Source: Daphnia carinata
Lineage: Eukaryota > Arthropoda > Branchiopoda > Diplostraca > Daphniidae
NCBI RefSeq assembly: GCF_022539665.2
Contig: NC_081331.1
Span: 7,347,534 to 7,411,533 of the forward strand
DNA length: 64,000 nucleotides
Direction of reading: 5' to 3'
Under the pieces are notes generated by a model, which worked only from the letters and a program-made list of their open reading frames with translations, did not search any database and was not told the origin of the DNA. This document shows positions 25,252 to 34,808 of the stretch, one piece after another. A program made the position numbers and the translations under genes. The stretch's first letter is position 1. The number at the start of each line of letters is the position of its first letter.

Positions 25252-26805
25252 GGAGGGGGGGGGGGGGGGGGAAGATGAAAAGAATGTCATCGTCGACTTT
25301 GATTGAGCAGCTGGGAAATAGTGGGAGATGAAGAGTATGGTTCTCTAAGTTTATGTTTTGTTGTTTTTTCTTTTCTTTCTTGTTTTTATCCGTTCCTTTT
25401 TTTTTTTTTCGTCTTCATCTTTTTTTTTTTCTTAAATCTTTTTCTTTTGAATTCATTTGCGTTTCTTGTATCAGGACTTACAGTTAACGGTTAAATAGTC
25501 CGAAAAGACGTTCATTAGCTAGTTCATAGGTCTCCGCCGTTGATCTTTTGACGGTGCGATTGCCTTTCATTTTTTTTGTTCCAAAATGTCTAGACCGTAC
25601 AACTTGCAGTTGAGTCAAACGGCACTGACAGAGTTATGTCTCTGAAAGCGGTTAGGTGAAAAGAACGACAAGAGTTAGGAGGTTGGTATGAATCGCCGAC
25701 GCCGAGCCACATTTCAATGGTTTCTTTTTCTACTTTCAACAGCGCTGAAAGTGTATAGTGTACTCGCTTGGCATGTGCGTCGAATCGGCCACTTCGCCCT
25801 CATCTCATATGCCTTTTCTTTCTTCTTTTTTTTTTTTTTTTTGCTTCCCTCCCCCCTTGATTCTGTCGTCCGTTTGGCGGACTGACTCGGACTGACGTAA
25901 AAATAAATAAAAGCGCTCGACGTTCGGCGACCCGTCATCTTTTTTGGCACTGCTTGAGTAGCCTTTCAAGTTGGCGTTGCTCTTTCAAATGATACGTGGT
26001 TGGCGTCATATTTTTTTTTATTTGCTTATGTGTGCTGAATGTGTTACCTTTCGCGGCATTATGATTTGTATACGACGCAAGGCGAAAAAAGCAAAAAAAA
26101 AAAAAAAAACACCGCAATATTCATGAAAATTTTAACCAGTTTGGGATTGAAAAAGAATGAAGGAAAGAAAAAAAAAAAAAAAACATGGAAGAGAAGAAAA
26201 GGGAGGTGGTCCTCACGCAATGCCCATGATGGGGACCTGGGCGTGTGAACAAAAAAGCATTCTCCTTAAAAGTGCGCTACGCATCTTTTATTTTATTTTA
26301 TTTTTTTTTTTTTTTTCAATTATTTTGTTACTTTCTATTTTCAATTAATTTTTGTACTGGTGAGGAAAAAGGGAGGATCAATCGGTAAGACATACTATAA
26401 GATGTACATGGCGTTGACGAGCTTCGTCGCTGACTTGAAGGCTTGGTTTTGTCTTGGCCTACACAACATACGGATAGGCTCCTGTCTCGCTGTGTTCAAC
26501 ATTTCCTTTTTCAATTTTTTTTCAATATGGCACCCAGCTTTTGAGATGGTGCTAATGCCGACCAATTCGTCCGCCACATCGTTTTTTTTTTTACTCCTCT
26601 TTCCCTTCTCGGTTTCTGTTTGTCGGTTCATAGATCACGATCGCTACATTCTTGGCCAGCCTTGACCATCCATTATACTTGCACTGCCAACCACCACGAA
26701 GCCGTTTTGTGTGGCTGGCCAGGCGGGTCGCACTTGACTTTTCTGTTGCCGATGTCTGGCGCGCGCATCCATCGACTGAACACGCCATTGCATGCACTCT
26801 TCTTA

Positions 26806-26841
<36 letters not shown>

Positions 26842-29800
26842 TTCTTCTTTTTTGAAAAAGAAGGCCGCCGTCGCCGCCCAGTCCAATTCAAGCTGCCCTT
26901 ACAAGGGCCAATACTTTGACGCGCAACCTTAACAGCAAAGGTTATCTTTCTCTTTGTTTTCTGTCGACGTCGTTTTGTTTTCCACCCTTCTTCAACGTCG
27001 CATAATTCATGCTATTTTTTTTTTCCTTATGGTATTACGTTGTTACGTGACATGATGCTGTCTTCTTGCGTCCTATCCTGCTTATGTCACCGATTGCTTT
27101 GTCTTCGATTACCAGTCCGAAATGCTTGTCAGGTGGCATAGTCTCCATTTTTCCTTTGCTGTACCAGCATACAAAAAGGGCATCTAGCCCAGCGTATGTG
27201 TTCGGCGATAAACGTGAAAAGAGAAAGAGAGAGAGAGAGAGATGGGACATGTCGGACTGGGGATTTAGGAGGTATGTTCAATATAAGAGGAGAAGAAGAG
27301 GTCGCTTTTAAGAAGCTGAGAAAAAGTCTCCTTCCCAACAACTATGGAGGAGGGTGACAAGTGCTGGCTGCCGCCACGCACTTTGCATACTTTGGCTAGG
27401 TTACACCACGATATTAAAGTGGAAGCGGTGGCCAAGTTCGGCGGTTTGCGTCGGAGGCAGTGGGCGTCGGCGGCAATGGCCAAACTCGTAAAACGGATGG
27501 TTGATTGAAAAAGAAGAGAGAAGAAATAGGCAAAAATGAGGACGAAAATAAATAGATGTACGCCGCCGCCGTATGTAGTATACATAGGACAGGTCCACTA
27601 ACAAAAGCAATACCGCCCAGCTATTGCTTCGGCCTCGTTTCTTTTGCGCTTAACACAAAAAGAAAAAAAAAAAAAAATCAAAACGCCGAGCCAGCTGTCA
27701 CCAAAACCTCTTTTTGTGTGTGTGTGTGTGTGGGATGCTCTCTTAGAGTCCGACTTCTTGTCTATGGTCTAGCACAAGCGTGACAACACTTCACTGGCAA
27801 TCATACATAAGCACGTAGAGCGATGGCCGTTGTATGCGTACGGTTTGCTTGCCAGCGGTTTCGCACTGATTCAAGGGAAGGCGAAACAAACAACAACAGA
27901 AGAATCGCAACAAAAATGAGAACTCGCATTTCTAACCAAAACTGTTTTAAGAACTAGGAATTAGGAACCTATTGCCATATTGATGATCGCTGCAATGTTA
28001 ATGTAGTTTACTCTTGAAATTGAAAGAAAGATCGATATACGCGGTTCGTGATTACGCTAACTGGTTACGTGTGCCATTGTTTGGTGTCGTCTTATCAAGA
28101 GATCCGTCTACCATTGCGAAACCAGCCAAATCAGCGGATTTTGTTTTCTTTCCAATGGCCAAGTATAGGCGCATGGAGCGTTTGGTGCACCGTTGTGCTG
28201 GCCACGTCCGTCGCGACGTCATCGCGTCGGGATTCGAGCACTTGGATATCCGATCTAAACTTGGAATACGCGGGGCTACGAACAAACTGGAACGTTGATT
28301 GATGAAGCAGGGAAAGGAGAGTGAACACGCGGAAGAGGCAACCAATGCAAAAGACACTCGAAAATAGAATGAATTGGTCAGCGCGAATTCCGTTGTGTCA
28401 CAAACGCGTGGCATCTTCCATCTTTTTTTTTTTTTTTTGCCGAAGGTTTCATGCAGTCCGTTCTTTCTCTTCTTCTTCTTTTCAAATACCTGCGGCGCCT
28501 TTTGTTTTTATGATTTTTTGTTTGATTTTTTGTCCAACAATTTTTTTTTTAGAGGGACACTGCTAAGCATTTGGTTTGTGTGTGTACCGAGTCGCTAGTT
28601 GCTAGTTCCAGTGACTTGTCGAGCTATGCGTCAGGATCCTTCATTTGTTTTCAAACGGGTGGCTGCAAGTTGTTCCTTTCTGCGTACATCCTCCATTTTT
28701 TTCCCTCGTAGTTTTAACTTTTCTTTTGATGGAAATAAGATGAGTGAAGAGGAGTTATCGTGGCTATCAGATGTCAAGGGGTAAAATAAATTTCTATCAA
28801 CACATCCGAGTAATCTTTAAGAAGAAAACCAGCAAAAATGAGTTATCACAGCCAAAGTTTAGGAATCGAGATAGCGGAGTGTATAGCTGATGTTCATGCT
28901 ATTGTAATAATAGACAGTTTTCTTAGTTGTCGATCGGTGTGTCATCAATCACTTGATGGACGTGGAAGCATGACCTCGCCTAACAGTCCACCTTCCTCCA
29001 TCTACGTTCCCCTTTCCAGTCGATTGCTTTCTCGCTGACGGCTGCATGACTATATAATTCCGCGGCCTTTGGTCGATTGCAACGACGATCATGACAGCCG
29101 GCTGAAAAGTAAGACATTTGGCGTTAATTTCTTTTCGTGCGATATCATCACGCAAATGGTACATTTGTGGCCCGATATAAACTCAACCCTCTTCCGCTTT
29201 CATTACGCATCTATTATCGAATAGCGGCGTCGGAGGACGTACTGAGTTCAACAATTGAAATATAAAAAAAAAAAAAAAAAAGAAAAAACGAAGGAAAAAA
29301 AAAAAAGAGAAACAATAAAACGAGAGGCTAATTAGGTACTTGTGGTATACATTGTGTGTAGTAGCGAATGCAAAGTTGTTGTTTCTGTTTTTTTTTTGTT
29401 TTTTTTGTTTTTTTTTTACAATGCGTGTCTATGTGCGGCTGCAGTGCCCTCGTGTGCGTACTGCCGGAGCGCAGCAGGACATGAACACAATCAGAGATGA
29501 AGTCGTGAAACGACAGAGATAATGAGACGGGAGCTGTTGTTTTTATTATCCATTGGCTTATGCATACATATGCTAATGACTGCACGCTGAGTGAGCTCTC
29601 TGCTAGACCTCGACCGAATGATTCATCGGCTGACTCTGATATATTTTCAGCTGCATCTATTTGATGAGGGAAAAAAGAAGAGGCGCTCGATGGGAAACAA
29701 CAGCAACAAAACAATCGCCGTGTGTTTGCTTGTAAATAACTAGCCGGCAGACATGCTAGCCGTCCATCACGGCTAGGAGATTCCTTTTCTTTTTTCTATC

Positions 29801-32800
29801 TCTCCATCGACGACGATTAAATACATCTTCATACGGACACGAGAAAGAATTTTTGTTAGAAAAAGAGAGAGAGAGAGAGAGAGAGAAAGCGACATAGTGG
29901 ATTGACAGGAATCGTGAGGTCTTTTCTTCAAGATTTTTTTCGTTTTAGATTTTTGTTGATCATCAACGTCTTAAAAAAGAAACAATAAATAAATAAAAAG
30001 GGAAACATGAGAAACATGAACTGCGAGGTAAATGAATGCTTCACACTCGTTTCGAAAAAAAGATATAAAAAAAAGAGAGAAGAAGATAAAGAAAGAATAG
30101 GAAATCGAGAAAGAACCAACGGCCACGACATGCCGAGATAATCAGTATCGTGATGTGAATATGTGAGGTGAACGAGAGGAACGAGCAATAGATGAAAGTC
30201 TGGAACTTGTAAAAGCAGAAGAAGCTATTCGTGTAAATACCCTGTTTGATGGTTGTTTTCTTTCTTTTCCCTTTTTTTTTGTTTTTTTTACGAAGCGATT
30301 AAACAAAACAATAGGCTCGCTTTTGGATAATGCACCACGAACCGTCAAATATGTTTTGCATTTTCTTTAACACGGAAAAAGATCTGAATAATGTTTGACC
30401 GTGTCATAACTGGCCATAGTGGTTTACTCGCATTTCAGGCTCAATGTTGTTTTTCCTTTTTCTTGTTGAGGGTGTGTTGATGATGTCACAGCTGCCGTCC
30501 TGTCTATCGGTGGCGATGTCTTACACCCACTGTTAAACACATGCACCAAATTGTAGCGTATATAGTAGTTCATTTTGAACCGCATAAACAGGCAAAAGAT
30601 TCCTTTTTATTTTTTTATTTTCCTGCCTCTTGTCCTCTCTTTTCAATTTTTTGTTTTTTATACATCGAACCTTTATTATCTATAGCGGTTATTCATCCGC
30701 CGCAACGTGTATAGGCTCCTGCTTGCGCAGGCTGCACATTTCCAGCTACAGTCCCCCCCCCCCCCCCATTTTTTTTTTTTCAGCTGGGCAACTTTCAAGT
30801 CCCGTTAACCCCCTCTGCCCTTTCTTTCCTCCAGGCCGCTTGTAATATCGCACGGTTTCCTTCTTTTAGTTTTTTGTATGTGTGTGTGTGTGTGCGTATT
30901 CGTGTTGTTGTTGTTGTCCGTCCTTCTCACCCCTTTCCACACGTGTTTTTGATGTGTTCTTGTACGCATATCGTCCTAATTCCTCTCTCCTCTACACCCA
31001 CCCGGTGCGAAATTGGAATAGGGTCGCGGTTGACGGATGGACTGAGCGTTTTTTTTTTCCTCCCTTCTTCTCTTTGCTTTTTTCCATTTTTTTTTTTTTT
31101 ATTCCGGTTGCATCTGCTTCTTTCTGTATATACAAAATGATGTTTTGGGAGAGGGTGAAGGTGGGGAAGGGGGTGACACAAAAAACTCGTGTTTACGTCA
31201 GTTCTACACACATAACGGATATAATGTATAAAAGACCAGAAAAAAAAAAAATGAGGAGGGAAATGCAGAGTAAACCAGATACTCTTTCCTATAAATGCAA
31301 AACAAAGTAGGAATGAAAGGGAAAAAGAACATATGCAGTTGGATATTGAACCCTATCCTGCCATATATGTTGTACGCGAGGAATCAAAGTTATACGTATT
31401 ACGCACACAAAACACCGTTATACAGCACACGCGTATTTTTGTTCCATATTCCGTGCGCGTATGCCCTCAACACCTTCTCATTAATGTTGTTTTTTTTTTC
31501 CCAACGTGAAGTTGACATGATAAAGCGTAAACTGTGGCTTTATTCCATAGCTGCGCTATTTTCACAACTAATGTATTTCCCCCTCAGCTGATGCTATGGG
31601 ATTTAGAAATGATATCAGTTGGATGGCCTTGTGAGGTTAAAAGGCAACGACAAAAATCTAACGAAATGTTTTTGCTTTCATTTTTCTGTGTACAGAACCG
31701 GCGTCTTATGTCTGCTCTACTTGCCAGCGACGTTTCCGCAGTGCGTGGATTCTGTTGCAACATGTTCAAAACGACCACGGCGTCCGGATCTACGTGCCGG
31801 ATGGCTGTGGCGACTGGCCTGAACGATCCGGAGCCGCAGGGTACTCACCCGTTTCCAACCACAAGAAATGCCCGACACCGTTGTCGCCTCACGCCGCCGC
31901 TTCAGCCCACCACCACCAGCAATTGCAACAACAGCAACAACAACAACAGCAACAACAACAGCAGCATCTTCATCAACAAGCCCATTCAGCCCATCATCTG
32001 CACGGCCTCAATCCGGCGTCGTTCGCTCCTCTGGCCGCCGCCTTGGCCAATCATCATCGATCGATTGAATCGTCATCGGGATCCGGACATCGATTAACTA
32101 ATTCTACTCCGCACTCTGTGGCTTCCTTAGCCGCATCATCAATGTCATCATCATCGATGCCACATCTGTCCTTCCCTTTGCCACACCCGCGTATGCCGCC
32201 CACGTCGTCCAACAGCAGCGGTGGCACTAGTAGCCATTCCGCACGGACCGGCGGTGGCGGCAGCAGCAGCAGCGGAAATGGCGCATCTACAGCCGTCAAC
32301 ATGTCTGCCCACTTGCCATCGCCCGTTTCCTTCCCCATGTTGCTCTCGGGCATTGGCCAACATTCGTCGCACCATTCGCTGCCCGCCGGACTGGACCCGC
32401 ACATGCCGTTCGGTCTCCTCCGATTGCCGCTCGGCGAGCGCCACTCGTTCGGCGGCCCTCTGCCCAATGCCCAGCCGTCCGGCTACCCTCCGCGACCGTC
32501 TAGTCACGACCTTCTCCTCCGTGGTGGAGGCGGAAACGCGGCCGTCGCATCCGTTTCCAGTGCCAGCTCAGAGAATTTGATTCCCGAACATTTTCGCGCC
32601 GGCCTGCACGGACTGTCGGCGCTCGGCTCGTCCGGAATCTCATTCCCACCGCCGATCCAAGAATCCTTCGTTGGGGAGCGACCAACTCCTCCCGCCGTGA
32701 CTCCGTCAACACCTCCAACCAGTACGCCCACCTCCGCTTCTTCAGCAGCGGGTCAAAGCATTCCGTCTAGCGCAGCAGCCAAAGATTCGGCTGATTTTTA

Positions 32801-34808
32801 TTCGCAGCGACTGCGACAGCTGGCCGGAAATGGTCCCGAAAGCCCCAAGCCCAACGGGCCGTCTTCTAGGTCCCGCTCTCCATCGCCCAACTCAGCCAAG
32901 CTGACGGAAGCCAGTCCGCTTACCTCGCCCGTCGAATCCAAATCCAAGTCGAATGACAACTCAGCATCGACTCACTCTACGTTGCCGATCGCTGCGTCCG
33001 GCGCAGGCGAAGCAACGGCCGAGGAATCGTTCTCGACGTCCAGCCCGAAATCTAGCGGAGACGTGCAAAGAGCTTCGAGTCCGATAACACGGGAGCAACA
33101 ACAGCCAGCGACGATGAAATGCTCTACGTGCGACTTCCGCTGCGCCACAACCATCGAACTGCGGCGACACATCAGGACGCATCGACGCATCCAGCGAGGT
33201 CGATCCAGCGCAGCACTGACGCCGGACTCCACGTCGCGTCGCGACCAATACGGATCGGCGGCTGAGGAGGAAGACGAAGACGATTCGGATGCCGATTCTA
33301 TGGGAGACGATCGCGATGCTGGCGACGAGGAAGACGACGAAGATGAGGAGCTGATTGACGACAGCGACAACGAAGACATCGAGGATACGGACGGCCAGGG
33401 CGGTGACCGCTCTACCGGTCAGCGCCATCACGGTAGGAAGGACGACGACGATTGCCCAGAAGATCTGACCATCAAGTCCAGCTCGGCGCCTCCGACACCG
33501 GCTCCGAGCGTCCCTAGCGACAAGCCCAGTCCCATCCAGCAACACCAGCATCCGCTCCACGCTCTGCAGAACTTGCGCAACCTCCACCATCACCACCACA
33601 ACCCCAATTCGGTGGTAGAGGAGCTCATGGACAGTCTAGGATTCAGTCATCTGCACCACGAAGCTGTCCAGGCGTATAAGGAATCGCTGGCCAAGAGCGG
33701 CGGCCTCATGGTCGACGGCAGCAAATCGGCGGCCGAACAGAACGGATTCGTGGAGAAGATGCTCCGCTTCCGCGACGATCGCAAGAGTCTCATGCTACCG
33801 GCCAATGGCTCCTCACTGGACTTGGCGCCGGGTCTTTTGCGCGCCTTAGATTCACCAGTGCTCTCGTCCGCACCGGGTTCGAAACGAATGAAACTCGACG
33901 GAGAGAATCAACACCAGCGGGGTGGTGAACGCGACGCGCGTGAATCGCTTTTCGCCGCGGGCCTTTGGCTGCCTGGACTGCCTGGACTCCCCGGTCGCGA
34001 TTTCTTTCCTCCTGGATTTACTGGACCCATGGGTGCCATGGATCGCGATTTGCTGGCTCGCACGGCCAAATTGGGTGGCGTCGGTTCTGCCGGCGACAAC
34101 AATCCTTTCAAAAGCCTCAATTTCGGCATGAACTTGGGCCCTTTAAACCTCGGTGGATCAGGGCCAGGTCATAAATCGGGCGTATCATCCCTTTCCGGTG
34201 GCCCGCTCCAACCGGGACACGGCGGCTCGCAGTCAGCGCTGCATTCCCCATCGGGTGGCAGCACGGTAGGTGGCGGCGGTGGCGGAATGCTGTCGTCTTC
34301 CATGAAGAAGGAGAGTCGCCGCAACGACACTTGCGAATATTGCGGCAAGGTCTTCAAGAACTGCTCCAACCTGACGGTGCACAGACGTTCGCACACGGGC
34401 GAGAAACCCTACAAATGCGAACTGTGCAGCTACGCTTGCGCCCAGAGCTCCAAACTGACGCGCCACATGAAGACGCACGGCCGCCTGGGCAAAGACGTCT
34501 ACCGGTGTCGCTTCTGCGAGATGCCCTTCTCCGTACCTTCGACGCTGGAGAAGCACATGCGCAAGTGCGTCGTCCAGCAGCAGAAGAAGGCCGCCAGATT
34601 GAACGCGGCGGCCGCTGCGGCCGCAGCCGCCGCAGCCGCCGCCGCCAACGGCGGACTCGTCGGCCAGGTCAACTTGCTCAGCATGCCCAACAACAACGCG
34701 ACCAACAGCAGCATGTCCATGATCTCCGGCGGTGACGACTCCGACGACGACATCGACGACGTCGACGATATCGACTCGAGCAATTCGGCCTCCAAGGAGA
34801 CGATGTGA
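5112..34808 (+). CDS. BCL11: BCL11A/B (CG9650)-family zinc-finger transcription factor, spliced CDS join(5112..5148,17568..18041,31696..34808)
   Basis: The three coding exons join in one frame to give 1207 residues (3624 nt with stop). Both introns fall after the first base of a codon. Domains in order: CCHC finger (C24, C27, H42, C47); C2H2 finger (C177, C180, H193, H198); 13-Gln tract at 248-260; a long low-complexity Ser/Pro/Gly region with islands shared with vertebrate BCL11 (409-417 FGLLRLPLG; 537-549); middle C2H2 finger (646-666); acidic block (about 694-736); PEDLTIK at 758-764; KRMKLDG at 900-906; three C-terminal fingers (1050-1070, 1078-1098, 1108-1128); 14-Ala tract at 1141-1154. 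Family knowledge: BCL11 proteins are nuclear, bind TGACCA-type sites through the C-terminal fingers, and act mainly as repressors with chromatin-remodelling complexes in neural and blood development. It is longer than human BCL11A (835 residues), mostly through disordered sequence. Family assignment is firm; the first exon is the least certain part. Confidence 0.93.
8188..8195. promoter_or_regulatory. Consensus CRE/ATF palindrome TGACGTCA
   Basis: Perfect 8-bp CREB/ATF site within intron 1. A second copy lies 338 bp downstream. Function is inferred from the motif only. Confidence 0.35.
8526..8533. promoter_or_regulatory. Second consensus CRE/ATF palindrome TGACGTCA
   Basis: Perfect 8-bp site, the second of a pair in intron 1. 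An 8-mer is expected about once per 65 kb on chance, so two within 350 bp is slightly notable. Confidence 0.35.
10485..10505. repeat. (TA)10 microsatellite
   Basis: Perfect TA repeat in intron 1, followed by further alternating A/T sequence to about 10526. Confidence 0.95.
10653..10667. repeat. G15 run
   Basis: Fifteen consecutive G in a purine-rich context in intron 1. Confidence 0.95.
10906..10945. repeat. A25-T-A14 tract
   Basis: Long A tract broken by one T in intron 1. Confidence 0.95.
14545..14563. repeat. (GT)9 microsatellite
   Basis: Perfect GT repeat in intron 1, followed by further GT-rich sequence. Confidence 0.9.
16046..16072. repeat. (TC)13 microsatellite
   Basis: Perfect TC repeat of 27 nt in intron 1, within a long pyrimidine-rich stretch. 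Confidence 0.95.
17568..18041 (+). CDS. BCL11: BCL11 homologue, coding exon 2 with CCHC zinc finger
   Basis: The acceptor is a long T-rich tract ending CGAGCAG|AG (AG at 17566-17567) and the donor is AACTCCG|GTAAGA (GT at 18042). The exon encodes residues 13-170 plus one base. The finger reads LTCGVC, then [13 protein letters not shown], then SCN: C24-x2-C27-x14-H42-x4-C47. That is the same spacing and nearly the same core as the LTCGQC...FPLGDI finger of human BCL11A. The rest is Gly/Ser/Thr-rich and probably disordered, with a basophilic-kinase-like RRPSIS and a sumoylation-type VKAE (residues 143-146, K144). An in-frame ATG at 17579 (residue 17, A at -3 and G at +4) could start a shorter form. 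If the downstream intron is retained, the frame stays open to a stop at 18176. The exon is a multiple of three long, as in vertebrates. Confidence 0.93.
18184..18201. repeat. (AC)9 microsatellite
   Basis: Perfect AC repeat shortly after exon 2, in intron 2. Confidence 0.9.
21034..21059. repeat. (AG)13 microsatellite
   Basis: Perfect AG repeat in intron 2 followed by a purine-rich tail. Confidence 0.95.
21931..22488 (-). other. Unidentified minus-strand open frame inside BCL11 intron 2
   Basis: A 185-residue open frame. Its ends (first 25 and last 20 residues) translate simple sequence, but about 125 residues in the middle have a balanced composition, with G/C at most third codon positions in the stretch I checked. 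I do not recognise a domain. Read on the minus strand, the balanced part ends in an A-rich run, so a retroposed fragment is one option; a nested gene exon or a chance frame are others. The adjacent CTTAG on the minus strand could act as an acceptor before a methionine. Low confidence that it is translated. Confidence 0.2.
22425..22438. repeat. G14 run
   Basis: Fourteen consecutive G in intron 2. Confidence 0.95.
25218..25271. repeat. A33 followed by G17 purine tract
   Basis: Thirty-three A (25218-25250), four bases CGGA, then seventeen G (25255-25271). Apart from one C the whole segment is purine. It is the longest homopolymer pair in the window. Confidence 0.95.
26807..26837. repeat. A31 run
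   Basis: Thirty-one consecutive A in intron 2, followed by a short T-rich and A-rich stretch. Confidence 0.95.
30753..30767. repeat. C15 run followed by T run
   Basis: Fifteen C, then A and a T12 run, in the last kilobase of intron 2. Confidence 0.95.
31696..34808 (+). CDS. BCL11: BCL11 homologue, coding exon 3 (main exon with C2H2 fingers)
   Basis: The acceptor is TTTTTCTGTGTACAG|AA (AG at 31694-31695). Two leading bases complete codon 171, and the frame runs to TGA at 34806-34808. It opens with PASYVCSTC, matching human PSSYTCTTC at the start of the large BCL11A exon, so the intron position is conserved. Features: finger C177/C180/H193/H198; Q13 at 31926-31964; FGLLRLPLG (residue 409); [13 protein letters not shown] (537), close to human DFSRRLRELAGN; an SRSRSPSP stretch; middle finger at 33117-33182; Asp/Glu-rich block about 33264-33392; PEDLTIK (758); His5; a conserved helix-like segment about 813-835; KRMKLDG (900); C-terminal fingers from 34332 with identical [11 protein letters not shown] linker features; Ala14 at 34605-34646; an acidic tail ending KETM. 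Base composition is clearly G+C-richer than the flanking introns. An uninterrupted 3.1-kb frame with family-specific fingers leaves little doubt. Confidence 0.97.
33117..33182 (+). other. BCL11: Middle C2H2 finger of BCL11 homologue (single)
   Basis: KCSTCDFRC...ELRRHIRTH gives C646-x2-C649-x12-H662-x3-H666, a canonical C2H2 finger. It corresponds by position (just before the acidic block) and by pattern (KCxxCDxxC...LxRHxxTH) to the second of the paired middle fingers of vertebrate BCL11. The first finger of that pair (CEFCGKTF...[10 protein letters not shown] in human) has no counterpart in the residues directly upstream, which are Ser/Thr/Gln-rich. Confidence 0.9.
34332..34568 (+). other. 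BCL11: C-terminal three-finger DNA-binding array of BCL11 homologue
   Basis: Three consecutive fingers: C1050/C1053/H1066/H1070, C1078/C1081/H1094/H1098 and C1108/C1111/H1124/C1128. The first two and their HTGEKP linker are nearly identical to fingers 4 and 5 of human BCL11A, including [16 protein letters not shown] and [16 protein letters not shown]. In the family these fingers read TGACCA-like sites, so DNA specificity is probably conserved. The last finger ends HMRKC, making it C2HC with H-x3-C, where human ends HMKKWH. Confidence 0.95.

Larger units (their letters stand above)
18042..31695 (+). other. BCL11: BCL11 homologue intron 2 (13.7 kb)
   Basis: Donor GTAAGA at 18042 and acceptor AG at 31694-31695. 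In vertebrates a small symmetric exon (102 nt as I recall) lies between the matching exons. I could not find a counterpart here. The intron is mostly low-complexity A+T-rich DNA with microsatellites (18184-18201, 21034-21059), a 14-G run (22425-22438), a 33-A/17-G purine tract (25218-25271), a 31-A run (26807-26837) and a 15-C run (30753-30767). Islands that look more like unique sequence include 22000-22350, 23700-23900, 26400-26800 and 28040-28420. Confidence 0.8.

Noticed and set aside
31534-32097. 187-residue plus frame overlapping the exon 3 start
   Set aside because: It is out of frame with the zinc finger and ends in a Asn/Thr-rich shadow of the Gln tract.
32054-33599. Long minus-strand open frames opposite exon 3
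   Set aside because: They are shadows of the G+C-rich BCL11 coding exon.
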